From Linum tenue (lineage: Eukaryota; Streptophyta; Magnoliopsida; Malpighiales; Linaceae): a stretch of 64,000 nt of DNA. Shown piece after piece: positions 1 to 11,600 of the stretch. Below the pieces are notes generated by a model, which ran no database searches, was not told where the DNA came from, and worked only from the letters and a program-made list of their open reading frames with translations. Where the stretch lies: assembly GCA_946122785.1 (NCBI GenBank), contig CAMGYJ010000010.1, forward strand, positions 44,909,134 through 44,973,133, given 5' to 3'. A program made the position numbers and the translations under genes. The number at the start of each line of letters is the position of its first letter. Position 1 is the stretch's first letter.

Positions 1-72
1 ATGTCGTTGAAAGATCATGCGAGAGTTTTGATTGAGATTGATGGATGTTTGTGGTTGAATGTGCGCGCGCAG

Positions 73-3000
73 GGGAAGAGTGCAGATTACCATGATTTCG
101 TCGGCATCATAATGCTGCTAATAATCAACTCCACTATCAGTTTCATAGAGGAAAACAATGCTGGCAATGCAGCTGCTGCTCTCATGGCTCAGCTGGCACC
201 GAAAGCCAAGGTCCTTCGAAGCGGGAGATGGAGCGAGGAAGATGCCGCCGTTTTGGTGCCTGGAGACATTGTCAGCATCAAGCTTGGTGATATCATTCCC
301 GCTGATGCCCGCCTTCTCGAAGGAGACCCTTTAAAGATTGATCAGGCTGCTTTGACTGGAGAGTCGCTTCCTGTGACCAAGAGTCCTGGAGATGGAGTCT
401 ACTCCGGCTCAACCTGCAAGCAAGGAGAGATAGAGGCAGTCGTGATCGCGACTGGTGTCCATACATTCTTCGGGAAAGCAGCTCACCTTGTTGATAGCAC
501 AAACAATGTCGGCCATTTCCAGCAGGTTCTGACAGCAATTGGAAACTTCTGCATTTGCTCCATCGCAATTGGCATGGTGATCGAGATCGTGGTCATCTAT
601 GGCCTGCAAAAGAGGGCATACCGAGTTGGGATCGATAATCTGCTTGTTCTGCTAATCGGTGGGATCCCAATTGCCATGCCAACTGTTCTCTCAGTCACCA
701 TGGCGATTGGATCACACCGCCTGTCTCAACAGGGCGCCATAACGAAAAGAATGACCGCCATCGAAGAAATGGCAGGGATGGATGTTCTCTGCAGTGATAA
801 AACAGGAACTCTAACGCTTAACAAACTTTCTGTAGATAAAACCATGGTTGAGGTATTTTTTCTTCCTCTTCTATATGCAGGGGGGAAAAAGAGATCTTTG
901 AAAGTAGATTGACTGAAAAAAATCTGTCTTTGGAACTACAGGTTTTTGCAAGGGGTGTTGACAAAGACATGGTCGTGCTGATGGCTGCGAGAGCATCGAG
1001 GCTGGAGAACCAAGATGCCATTGATACTGCAATTGTTTCCATGTTGGGAGATCCTAAGGAGGCGCGAGCTGGGATTAGAGAGATCCACTTCCTTCCCTTC
1101 AATCCAACTGACAAAAGGACTGCCCTGACTTACTTGGACGGGGAAGGCAAAATGCACAGAGTCAGCAAAGGTGCACCAGAACAGGTAACAACCAAGTTAA
1201 CCCTAAACCCACCAGAAAGCAACATACTTTCACCTCCATTTTTTGCTCATCATTATTCAATATAATCAGAGTTGTTCTTGCTATGCCAAATTCAGATCCT
1301 CAACCTGGCACATAATAAATCGGAGATCGCCAACAAGGTCCACTCGATCATCGACAAATTTGCAGAACGCGGATTGAGATCACTTGGAATTGCCCGCCAG
1401 TGAAATAACAATCCTTGATTCATACAGAATGTCCCTTTTCAGTGGCAGCAATCATTTTGAGAGAAAAAATATTGTCCCATTTTGCAGCAAGTTCCTGACG
1501 GTAACAAAGACAGCACCAGTGGTCCATGGGAATTTGTTGGCCTTCTTCCCCTCTTTGACCCTCCTCGCCATGACAGCGCGGAAACAATCAGGAGAGCTTT
1601 AGATTTAGGTGTTAGTGTGAAGATGATTACAGGCGACCAGCTCGCCATTGGTAAAGAGACAGGAAGAAGACTCGGCATGGGAACAAACATGTACCCGTCT
1701 TCAGCTCTCCTTTCCGAGAGCGGAAGCGAAGCAACTGGGTCTCTCTCCATTGATGAACTCATTGAGAAAGCTGATGGCTTTGCCGGAGTCTTCCCTGGTA
1801 ACAAAATCAAACTCACTAATTTTCAGCATTTCATATTAAATCCTTTCCAGGTTCCCGTTTGACTGAGAACAATGGGTGCGCAGAACATAAGTACGAGATT
1901 GTGAGGAGACTTCAAGCTAGAAAGCACATATGTGGCATGACTGGTGATGGAGTGAACGATGCACCTGCCTTGAAGAAAGCCGATATCGGTATTGCTGTGG
2001 CGGATTCAACCGATGCTGCAAGAGGCGCTTCTGATATAGTGTTGACGGAGCCTGGTCTTAGCGTCATCATTAGCGCTGTGCTCACTAGCCGATCTATCTT
2101 CCAGAGAATGAAGAACTACACAGTAAGTCAAGAAAATACCCATATTTTGTTTCAGCATAATTCTATCCTCATAATTGGACAATAAAGACATTCACTTCTC
2201 TGCCTTTTCCAGATTTATGCAGTGTCCATCACCATCCGTATAGTGCTGGGATTCATGCTGCTAACTTGCTTCTGGAAGTATGACTTCCCGCCTTTCATGG
2301 TTCTTGTCATCGCCATTCTCAACGACGGTACAATCATGACCATATCCAAGGACAGAGTGAAGCCGTCCCCAGTTCCCGATAGCTGGAGGCTGAGTGAGAT
2401 TTTCGCCACTGGAATCATCTTGGGCGGCTACTTAGCCCTCATGACAGTCGTTTTCTTCTGGCTAGCATACGAAACCGATTTCTTCACGGTAAAAAAGAAT
2501 CAACTGAATGAATTCTTCATTCATACCTGAGCTAACCATCCACCAATGAACCACTAAATGACTCTTTTTTTCCTTTCCCCATTGACAGAAGCACTTCCAT
2601 GTAAAGAGCTTCCAGAAGGAAGACTACGACCTCACAATTAAAGCAGTTGCTGATCAACTCAACCAGCAGTTAGCCTCAGCATTGTATCTCCAGATTAGCA
2701 CCATTAGCCAAGCTTTGATCTTCGTCACCCGCTCGAGAGGATGGTCTTTCCAAGAACGCCCTGGCTTTCTGCTTGTCTTCGCCTTCCTCATTGCCCAACT
2801 CGTAAGAACCTCTGTTTCTCTTACTCCTCCAAATTATCAATCTCCAGGATCTGCAAATGCACAAAACTAACATCCAATGGTTTGCAGATCGCAACGGTGA
2901 TCTCGGCGGAAGCGAACTGGGAATTCGCGGGAATCAGAAGCATAGGGTGGAAATGGACAGGAGCGATCTGGGCTTTCAACGTCGTCACTTACATGCTCCT

Positions 3001-3448
3001 TGATCCCATCAAATTCATGGTCACGTACGCTCTCAGCGGCCGAGCTTGGGGGCTGGTTGTGGACAAAAGGGTATGTTCGATGAAATTCACCCCTGAAAAA
3101 CCCTAAACCCTAACCGCCCCATTTTTCATCTTTCTAACTACGATAAATATAATTTGATCAATCAATCAGACTGCGTTTTCAAACAACAAAGACTTCGGAA
3201 GGGAAGCGCGAGAAGCAGCATGGGCGACGGAGCAGAGAACCCTCCATGGCCTTCGAAACGGCAACGACATGAAAATGTTCTCCGACAAGAGCACTTACAG
3301 AGAGATCAGCTTGATGGCCGAGGAAGCGAGGAAACGGGCCGAGATCGCGAGGATGAGGGAGCTTCATACTTTCAAAGGAAGGGTCGAGTCGTTCGCCAAG
3401 CTCAGGGGATATGATATCGACTCCATGAACCAACACTACACTCTCTGA
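73..3448 (+). CDS. Plasma-membrane H+-ATPase, left tandem copy (5' partial, probably disrupted)
   Basis: This is a P-type (P3A) proton pump of the plant plasma membrane, which couples ATP hydrolysis to H+ export. The window opens inside intron 2, so exons 1-2 are missing. Exons by GT-AG and by alignment with the right copy: 73-852, 942-1184, 1296-1400, 1488-1797, 1884-2122, 2213-2488, 2589-2801, 2888-3070, 3170-3448. The actuator TGES, the phosphorylation motif DKTGTLT, TGDGVND, the M6 Asp in LNDGT and the C-terminal regulatory domain are all encoded. The gene ends in ...HYTL; the penultimate Thr is the known 14-3-3 phosphosite, though most family members end YTV. Exon 73-852 differs from the right copy at only a few sites. 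The donor after 1296-1400 lacks one G (CCAG|TG against CCAG|GTG). Splicing at the remaining GT (1400-1401) shifts the frame into an early stop in the next exon. It is probably a pseudogene, but a base-call error is not excluded. Confidence 0.9.
1391..1406 (+). other. Damaged 5' splice site in left H+-ATPase copy
   Basis: The left copy reads GCCCGCCAGTGAAATA here. The right copy at 10422-10438 reads GCCCGCCAGGTGAAATA. One G of the exon|GT junction is missing, so either the intron loses its donor or the exon loses a base. The exon is 105 nt and phase 0 in the right copy. No nearby alternative acceptor restores the frame. Confidence 0.8.
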
Positions 3449-3705
3449 AACTAATTGAAGAGTGATCGATACTACTGCTGCTGCTGTCGCCGGCCGGCCG
3501 GCCGCTTCTGATTTCAACCAAACCTTCCCCATGTAATTCCTTTTCCCCCTTTTCCCTCTTGGGTTTCTTCTTCTTCTTCTTCTTCTTCTTCTTTCTGTTG
3601 CAATTCTTTTCCACTTTCCATGTCATCGCTCTCCCTGCTAAACTTTCCAGAATTTGTATGTTGTATTGAATTTGTATGTGTCTTTCGGAGATACGAAAAT
3701 TTGAA
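3449..3705 (+). other. 3' flank/UTR of left H+-ATPase copy
   Basis: This non-coding sequence is homologous to the flank of the right copy from 12478. It carries a GGCC-rich palindrome near 3490-3502. It also has a (TTC)n microsatellite at about 3566-3594 that is much shorter in the right copy. No separate gene is seen. Confidence 0.7.
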
Positions 3706-3714
3706 TTATTTATT

Positions 3715-4264
3715 GGGTTAATATCTTAGTTTGGCCTGTATTATACACATACTTTCTACTTTGGCCCGAGGTATTGAAAATTGCTATTCTGGCATGAACT
3801 ATGTAACAAACTTCCTCATTTGGCCCGGAGGCGAGTTTGACCGTCAAATTAGACTGTCAAACCTGTTGACCGTTAGTCAATGTCCACCTCAACTGCCACG
3901 TCAGCTTTGAGGACATAAAAAATTATTTTTTTATTTATGAATTTTATTTTCTTTCGATTAATAAAAATAAGAAATCAATAAAATTAATTAAAAGAATGAA
4001 AAAGGGCCCATTTTTAGCAAATGGCAAGAAAACAAAATTCAGAAATAAAAAAAATATTTTTTATGTCCTCAAAGCTGACGTGGCAGGTGAGGTGGACATT
4101 GACTAACGGTCAACAAGTTTGACCGTCTAATTTAACGGTCAAACCCGCCTCCAGGCCAAATGAGGAAGTTTGCTACATAGTTCAGGCTAGAATAGCAATT
4201 TCCAATACCACGGGCCAAAATAAAAAGTATGTGTATAGTTTGGGCCAAACTAAGGTATTAACCC
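3715..4264. mobile_element. MULE-type long-TIR foldback element, 550 bp
   Basis: The element begins GGGTTAATATCTTAG and ends CTAAGGTATTAACCC. About 195 bp at each end are inverted copies of each other, with shared blocks such as TTTGACCGTCAAATT, CAATGTCCACCTCA and ACGTCAGCTTTGAGGACAT. Both ends are flanked by the same 9-bp sequence TTATTTATT (3706-3714 and 4265-4273). A 9-bp target duplication with long TIRs is typical of Mutator-like elements. No coding capacity is seen, so it is non-autonomous. The homologous flank of the right gene copy (about 12700-12725) has no insertion. Confidence 0.88.
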
Positions 4265-4511
4265 TTATTTATTTATTTATGATCAAGGGTATCCACCTCA
4301 ACTTTTTATTTTAGTGAATATCCATGTCAACTTACGACAATGAAAATGCAATTGCATTTTCAATCCATCGGATGTGCCCAGATGGCCAGATGGAAAGACG
4401 AAGCAGTAAGCACGGCTCATTCTGTTGATTCTGTTTCCTGCTTGGTGGATTCACCAAATTGCAGAGATTAATGAATAGTCGATTTGAATCAAAACTATGT
4501 CAAAAGATAAT

Positions 4512-5290
4512 GGGTTAATACCTTATTTTGGCGCGAACTATGACCATATAATCAACTTTGGCCCGTGGTTTCAGAAATTAACATCCTGGCCTCAACTATG
4601 CAGCATATAGACTCCATTGGCCCGGCACATAGTTTGACCGTCAATTTGGACGGTCAACGGAGTTGACTGTTAGTCAACACGCCATGTCATTGCCTAGTCA
4701 GCCTAAAAATTATTAAAAAATGCAAATTTCAAATTATTTTTCTAATTTTTCTTATTTATTATTAAATTAACCAAAAATAAATTATAAAAAACATAAAATA
4801 AATTTGATTTTTTATTTTTTGGATAATTTGAAAAATGATAAATTTTATAAATTAACCAAAAATTATCAAATTATTTTATATTTTTAAAACTTCCCACCAA
4901 AATATAATTTATATCATAATTTTTAATTAATAAAATTTAATTTGATAATTTTTGGTTAATTTATAAAATTTATCATTTTCAAATATCACAAAAAAATTAT
5001 TTTATATTTTTAGAATTTTATTTTTTGGTTAATTGGAAAATGATAAATAATAGAAATTAGGAAAATAATTTGAATTTAAATTTTTTAAATGATTTTTAGG
5101 CTGATTAGACAATGACATGGCATGTTGACTAACGGTCAACGGAGTTGACCGTCCAAATTGACGGTCAAACTATGTATCGGGCCAATTGAGTCTATATGAT
5201 GCATAGTTGAGGCTAGGATGTTAATTTATGAAACCACGGGCCAAAGTTGATTATATGATCATAGTTCGGGCCAAAATAAGATATTAACCC
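4512..5290. mobile_element. MULE-type long-TIR foldback element, 779 bp
   Basis: It starts GGGTTAATACCTTATTTTGG, with an inverted counterpart at the right end finishing AAGATATTAACCC. The TIRs are about 215 bp and the interior is extremely AT-rich. The 9-bp target duplication AAAGATAAT lies at 4503-4511 and 5291-5299. It shares the GGGTTAATA terminus and the GACGGTCAA/TTGACCGTC blocks with the element at 3715-4264, so it is a diverged relative. The homologous flank of the right gene carries a single AAAGATAAT (13174-13182) with no insertion. Confidence 0.88.
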
Positions 5291-5299
5291 AAAGATAAT

Positions 5300-6798
5300 T
5301 ATAGTAGAAGCATTTTAGTGATGTAGTAACAATGTAAGTTTTAAAGCACTTTTTTTTTACGATATTAGTTAGATTTTTTTGGGTGGAAAAATGGATGCAG
5401 AGCACCTCTACCTCTCGATCATTAATCAAACGCGTGGAAGAGTCCACAACCAAATTGTACATGGCCTTATGTTCGCTTGCTTATGACTGGGCAGGTTTCT
5501 ATTCACCACATCTACATGGAAGCTAACTTTCTTGTTGATTGTATCGCTCACAAGGGGCATCACATCTATTGAAGCAGGCTCCCATGAAATTTCTATTTTC
5601 GATTTGGACTATTAGATAGTTGTATAAAAGTGTTTTGGTGATTTAGAAACGTAAAAAGTTTAAAACACGAGACCACTTTGCACTGAAAAAAATCGAAAAC
5701 ATTCTATCTCTACTCTTTCATTCGTTTTAACTCCAAATTTCATTATAATAAGAAGCATTGTCCCCCTAAAACAGGAAATTTTGGACTAAATGGTGAATTT
5801 TAATTGTTGTTATTTTACAGATTCGATATCCATCTCTGAATGGTGGAAAGAAGCTATTGAAGTTAACTTTGTGGTTTTGGATCACTAGAGAGCTAGATTT
5901 TTTGTAATGTCTGCCGAGAAGCTATTCAAAGATAGTGATAGAATTTGAGGACCTCCACCTACTTATCTTCTACAAAATGAGTTAATAGACTTTAAATTTG
6001 ATAACAAACTCACTAATTAAAACATCACTAACCTCATTAGTGAATATACAATTTTATAAATGTAAGAAAGAATGAAAAAGAGCAAATCAAGACTCTGGCG
6101 ATGTAATTTTTACTTCCATAAAAATGATGATGTTTACCATTGAATTTTTTATTTATTTCAATGGAATGTAAGAGAAGAAGAAATAGTCTACTGATAGTAG
6201 ACATAGTGGATACGGTGAAGATTATGACGTTGTTGAGAAGAAGGAAGAGACTGTTGATGGTTGTGATAGAAGCTTCTATACCAGGAGAAAGACAAATCTC
6301 CGACAATGTTCATGATTTGGACACGATGTTTCATATTTGCATATATTTTACCATTAAATTTTGACTTACAATGAAAATGCAAGAGAAGAAAGAAGAGATA
6401 AAGGTTTTTTTAACGGAGAAGAATCTGTTGATATTGGTGGAAATGATTATTTTGTTGATGGCGGAGCAATCACAAAGAATGTGTCAAATGTGCAGTAGTT
6501 TCCAACGAAGTGTAGTTTAATTAAGACTTCATCAATGAGTTTTTTTTCGTAAGAACTTCATCAATGAGTTTTGTTTTTCTAATTTCAGTAAGGACTTTAT
6601 CAATGAGTCAGTTAGGATGTCGGAAAAAACTATAGCATATACTTCTTTTCAAAAAATTTAATAACCGAATAATTTATATTTTTTATGATATTAAATAAAT
6701 TTACATATTTTACTTTGTACCGTTGCTATTATTGTTTATACTAATATCTATCCGGCCAACGGGCCGGGACTAAGTCTAGTACTACTTGTGAAGTTTAG
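5300..6798. other. Intergenic, no gene recognised
   Basis: This is AT-rich sequence. The part up to about 5690 retains weak homology to the right-copy flank ending near 13290. Beyond that the only open frames are short and show no family resemblance. Confidence 0.5.
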
Positions 6799-7060
6799 TG
6801 GTTAGCGTATCTCTTTCAAGACTTCTAAGTGCCTCATCTCAAATCGGTCTCTCTATTGTGAAGAAATAATCAGCCACATACATTACATAGAGCCTAACTT
6901 TCTCCAAATCAACGAAACACACAGAGCTTGACTGCAATTTGATTTGTGTGAGACTTCTAGTACAAATTATCAAGATTTTTTATACTCCTTCCGATAACCA
7001 GCTGGCGGATATCTTCACAAAGCCATTGTCATCCGCACTTTTACCTTCTCCTCTCTGAGC
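6799..7060 (+). pseudogene. Copia RNase H fossil
   Basis: This is a highly degraded C-terminal RNase H stretch of a Ty1/copia polyprotein. Several frames are needed to read it. Recognisable pieces in order are WLAYLFQDF, then LDCNLICVRLL (compare the usual IEVDCHLIREKL), and finally DNQLADIFTKPL near 7001-7028, which is the classic copia C-terminal motif. Stops and frame changes separate them. No LTR or target duplication was found, so this is an old fragment. Confidence 0.7.
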
Positions 7061-8438
7061 CGAGTCCTTAACTTGTACCCTCCAACAGTCGAGAACGACC
7101 ATTTAGCCTATTATGTTCCTTTTTCCTATTCATTTTCATTGTTTACCATTCCTTGGCAATCAGCCAAGTCATCATGTCAGGATGATAATGGGGCGGATTT
7201 TCCTAAACCGTCTCTATCACTGTTTCAAAAAACCCAATTGCATAATTGCCACTTATTCTTCTCAAGGAGGATTTGCAACCCCATCATCCCATAATTTTCA
7301 GATACTCTCGGCCAATACCCAGTACATCCACCAAAATTTTTATGTAAGCTTGAAAAAATGTCAACTTTTAAAGATTGATGTTCAATGTCATAAGTAACAA
7401 ACTAACCACAAAACAATAATCCAAATCACACATTCATAAAATATAACTAATCCATGGAAAGCATGTCTAATAGTTGTCCAAGGACCATGTAGCCTATTTT
7501 GTCTTGAGAAAGACCCTTTTAATTACCACAAATAACTTATATAATAATCGCAAAATGTTCTACATATCACGTTTCTTTTGAACTGCAGTTCAACTATCTC
7601 AATGTAAAGACAGAAGGAGACACTTTTTTGTCTCCAATTTTCCTTGGGACAATCTACTCTTAATTTTTTCCACAAAACCCTTAACAAAAGCATATTCGTT
7701 GAAAACTCCTAGCAAAATTTTAATAAAATCAAATAAACACATCTATATATGTCATCATTTTGTATGAAGACTTGTATCGTTGTACAACAGAGCACCATTC
7801 TACGATTAAGACAGACTTGTACCTGTTCAAGTTGCTAACTAGAAAAATGCAACATGAGTACGATGCTCACAGAGCTGGGAGTCATTGGATCACTCGTTTT
7901 GCGTTTCATAGTAATTTGATGGGCATGGTGACACTTTATTTGTTGTCACCGCATCCATCCAACAACCACGAAACAACCAACGTTTAATCTAACGACATCC
8001 AACTACCGTGAGTGCGTCCTCGTAGTTTGGACGGTAACCACCATAGCCAAATAGTAAAAATGGTACAAAAAGAATCGATTGCCAACTTTCACAAATGACA
8101 AAACTCAAATAGCCCCAATCCTACTTTGTGCAACATTGTGTAAACGTGAATAATATTGTGTCGACTGCGATATTTAACATATGCTTCTTTTTCTATTTTG
8201 AACACGACTGCCAGAACATTGTGCTGACGAGCAAAGTTGACAATGGGCATTTCCTCATGCGACGACAACGCTGCGGCCGCCGATCAGCGGACCTTCTTAA
8301 GCCACGACCGCCACCCTGCCCGAAATATACATACATTATGTAATAGTGCAGGCGCCGGTTTCTGCTCTCCTTTCGAATTCATTCTGTTTTTTGTTCCCTT
8401 CTGCCAACTTCCTTCCACTCTTTCCACAGACGGTCTTC
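7061..8438. other. Intergenic and upstream region of right H+-ATPase copy
   Basis: No recognisable gene or element is seen. Short open frames here have no family features. The distal few hundred bases before 8613 presumably contain the promoter of the downstream pump gene. Confidence 0.5.
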
Positions 8439-8448
8439 ATATATATAC
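8439..8448 (+). promoter_or_regulatory. Putative TATA box of right H+-ATPase gene
   Basis: CATATATATACC lies about 165 bp upstream of the ATG at 8613. It is followed by a pyrimidine/CA-rich leader typical of plant 5' UTRs. The assignment rests on position and composition only. Confidence 0.5.
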
Positions 8449-8612
8449 CAGACAGTTCCCTTGCATTCTCTTCATCCTCAACCCACCAATCATCAAACAT
8501 CAAACATCAAACATCAATCTTCCCTTTCATATCCCCAGCTTTAAGTGTTGCTTCCCCTGAATTTGTTCCCCTGAATTTCAACAAGCGATCAGCTCGATCC
8601 GGTGCATCGAAG

Positions 8613-11600
8613 ATGGGTATCGGGTCGCTTGATGCGGTTATGAAAGAATCTGTTGATCTGGTATGGTTAATGATTGTTCATATAGAATGTTACTGACCTT
8701 CCTTTAACAATCTTTCTTTTTCTCGATTCTGATTTTTCATGTTGGCTGGTTGGTGTTGCTGGCAGGAAAATGCACCAATGGAGGAAGTGTTTGAGCATCT
8801 CAAGTGTACAAGAGAAGGCCTGAGCTCTGATGAGGTTCAGCAGCGGCTGGAGCTGTTCGGGTACAACAAGCTTGAAGAGAAGAAGGAGAGCAAATTCCTC
8901 AAGTTCTTGGGGTTTATGTGGAATCCACTTTCGTGGGTCATGGAGGCTGCTGCTCTGATGGCCATTACTCTTGCACATGGAGGGGTATGTATTGATATAT
9001 CAGAAGTTAGCCTTCCTTTCTTTCTCTGCCTGCACATGTCGATGAAAGATCATGAGTATTGATTGAGATTGATGGATGTTTGTGGTTGAATGTGCGCGCG
9101 CAGGGGAAGAGTGCAGATTACCATGATTTCGTCGGCATCATAATGCTGCTAATAATCAACTCCACTATCAGTTTCATAGAGGAAAACAATGCTGGCAATG
9201 CAGCTGCTGCTCTCATGGCTCAGCTGGCACCGAAAGCCAAGGTCCTTCGAAGCGGGAGATGGAGCGAGGAAGATGCCGCCGTTCTGGTGCCTGGAGACAT
9301 TGTCAGCATCAAGCTTGGTGATATCATTCCTGCTGATGCCCGCCTTCTCGAAGGAGACCCTTTAAAGATTGACCAGGCTGCTTTGACTGGAGAGTCGCTT
9401 CCTGTGACCAAGAGTCCTGGAGATGGAGTCTACTCCGGCTCAACCTGCAAGCAAGGAGAGATAGAGGCAGTCGTGATCGCGACTGGTGTCCATACATTCT
9501 TCGGGAAAGCAGCTCACCTTGTTGATAGCACAAACAATGTCGGCCATTTCCAGCAGGTTCTGACAGCAATTGGAAACTTCTGCATTTGCTCCATCGCAAT
9601 TGGCATGGTGATCGAGATCGTGGTCATCTATGGCCTGCAAAAGAGGGCATACCGAGTTGGGATCGATAATCTGCTTGTTCTGCTAATCGGTGGGATCCCA
9701 ATTGCCATGCCAACTGTTCTCTCAGTCACCATGGCGATTGGATCACACCGCCTGTCTCAACAAGGCGCCATAACGAAAAGAATGACCGCCATCGAAGAAA
9801 TGGCAGGGATGGATGTTCTCTGCAGTGATAAAACAGGAACTCTAACGCTTAACAAACTTTCTGTAGATAAAACCATGGTTGAGGTATTTTTTCTTCCTCT
9901 TCTATATGCAGGGGGAAAAAAGAGATCTTTGAAAGTAGATTGACTGAAAAAAATCTGTCTTTGGAACTACAGGTTTTTGCAAGGGGTGTTGACAAAGACA
10001 TGGTCGTGCTGATGGCTGCGAGAGCATCGAGGCTGGAGAACCAAGATGCCATAGATACTGCAATTGTTTCCATGTTGGGAGATCCTAAGGAGGCGCGAGC
10101 TGGGATTAGAGAGATCCACTTCCTTCCGTTCAATCCAACTGACAAAAGGACTGCCCTGACTTACTTGGATGGGGAAGGCAAAATGCATAGAGTCAGCAAA
10201 GGTGCACCAGAACAGGTAACAGCCAAGTTAACCCTAAACCCACCAGAAAGCAACAGACTTTAACCACCATTCTTACTCATGATTATTCAGTATAACCAGA
10301 GTTGTTCTTGTTGTGCTAAATTCAGATCCTCAACCTGGCCCATAATAAATCGGAAATCGCGAACAAGGTCCACTCGATCATCGACAAATTTGCAGAACGT
10401 GGATTGAGATCACTTGGAATTGCCCGCCAGGTGAAATAATGAACCTTGATTCATACAAAAAGATCCATTTCGATGGTCATCAATCATTCTGAAAATAAAA
10501 TTGCCTCATTTGCAGCAAGTTCCTGACGGGAACAAAGACAGCGCCGGTGGTCCATGGGAATTTGTTGGCCTTCTTCCCCTCTTCGATCCTCCTCGCCATG
10601 ACAGCGCTGAAACGATCAGGAGAGCTTTGGATTTAGGAGTTAGTGTGAAGATGATTACAGGTGATCAGCTCGCCATAGGTAAAGAGACAGGAAGAAGACT
10701 CGGCATGGGAACAAACATGTACCCATCTTCAGCTCTCCTTACCGAGGGTGGAAGCGAAGCAACTGGGTCTCTCCCCATTGATGAGCTCATTGAGAAAGCT
10801 GATGGCTTTGCTGGAGTCTTCCCTGGTAACAAAATCAAACTCACTAATTTACAACATTTCATATTCATTCCTTTCCAGGTTCCCCTTTGACTGAGAACAA
10901 TGTGTGGGCAGAACATAAGTACGAGATCGTTAGGAGACTTCAAGCTAGAAAGCACATATGTGGCATGACGGGAGACGGAGTGAACGATGCACCTGCCTTG
11001 AAGAAAGCCGATATCGGTATCGCTGTGGCGGACTCGACTGATGCTGCAAGAGGCGCTTCTGATATAGTGTTGACGGAGCCTGGTCTTAGCGTCATCATTA
11101 GTGCCGTGCTCACTAGCCGATCTATCTTCCAGAGAATGAAGAACTACACAGTAAGTCAAGGAAAAAACCCCATATTTTGTTTCAACATCATTCTATCCTC
11201 ATAATTGGACAATAAAGACATTCACTTCTCTGCCTTTTCCAGATTTATGCAGTGTCCATCACCATCCGTATAGTGCTGGGATTCATGCTGCTAACTTGCT
11301 TCTGGAAGTATGACTTCCCACCTTTCATGGTTCTTGTCATCGCCATTCTCAACGACGGTACAATCATGACCATATCCAAGGACAGAGTGAAGCCATCCCC
11401 AGTTCCCGATAGCTGGAGGCTGAGTGAGATTTTCGCCACTGGAATCATCTTGGGCGGCTACTTAGCCCTCATGACAGTCGTTTTCTTCTGGCTAGCATAC
11501 GAAACCGATTTCTTCACGGTAAAAAAGAATCAACTGAATGAATTGTTCATTCATACCTGAGCTAACCATCCACCAATGAACCACTAAATGACTTTTTTTT

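Noticed and set aside
293..609. Antisense open frames within the H+-ATPase exons (also around 9220-9640)
   Set aside because: They are mirror frames of a well supported coding exon and appear in both copies for that reason.
3098..3113. Telomeric repeat (CCCTAAA) as a sign of an interstitial telomere
   Set aside because: There are only two units, inside an intron of both pump copies. It is better regarded as a telo-box-like motif or chance.
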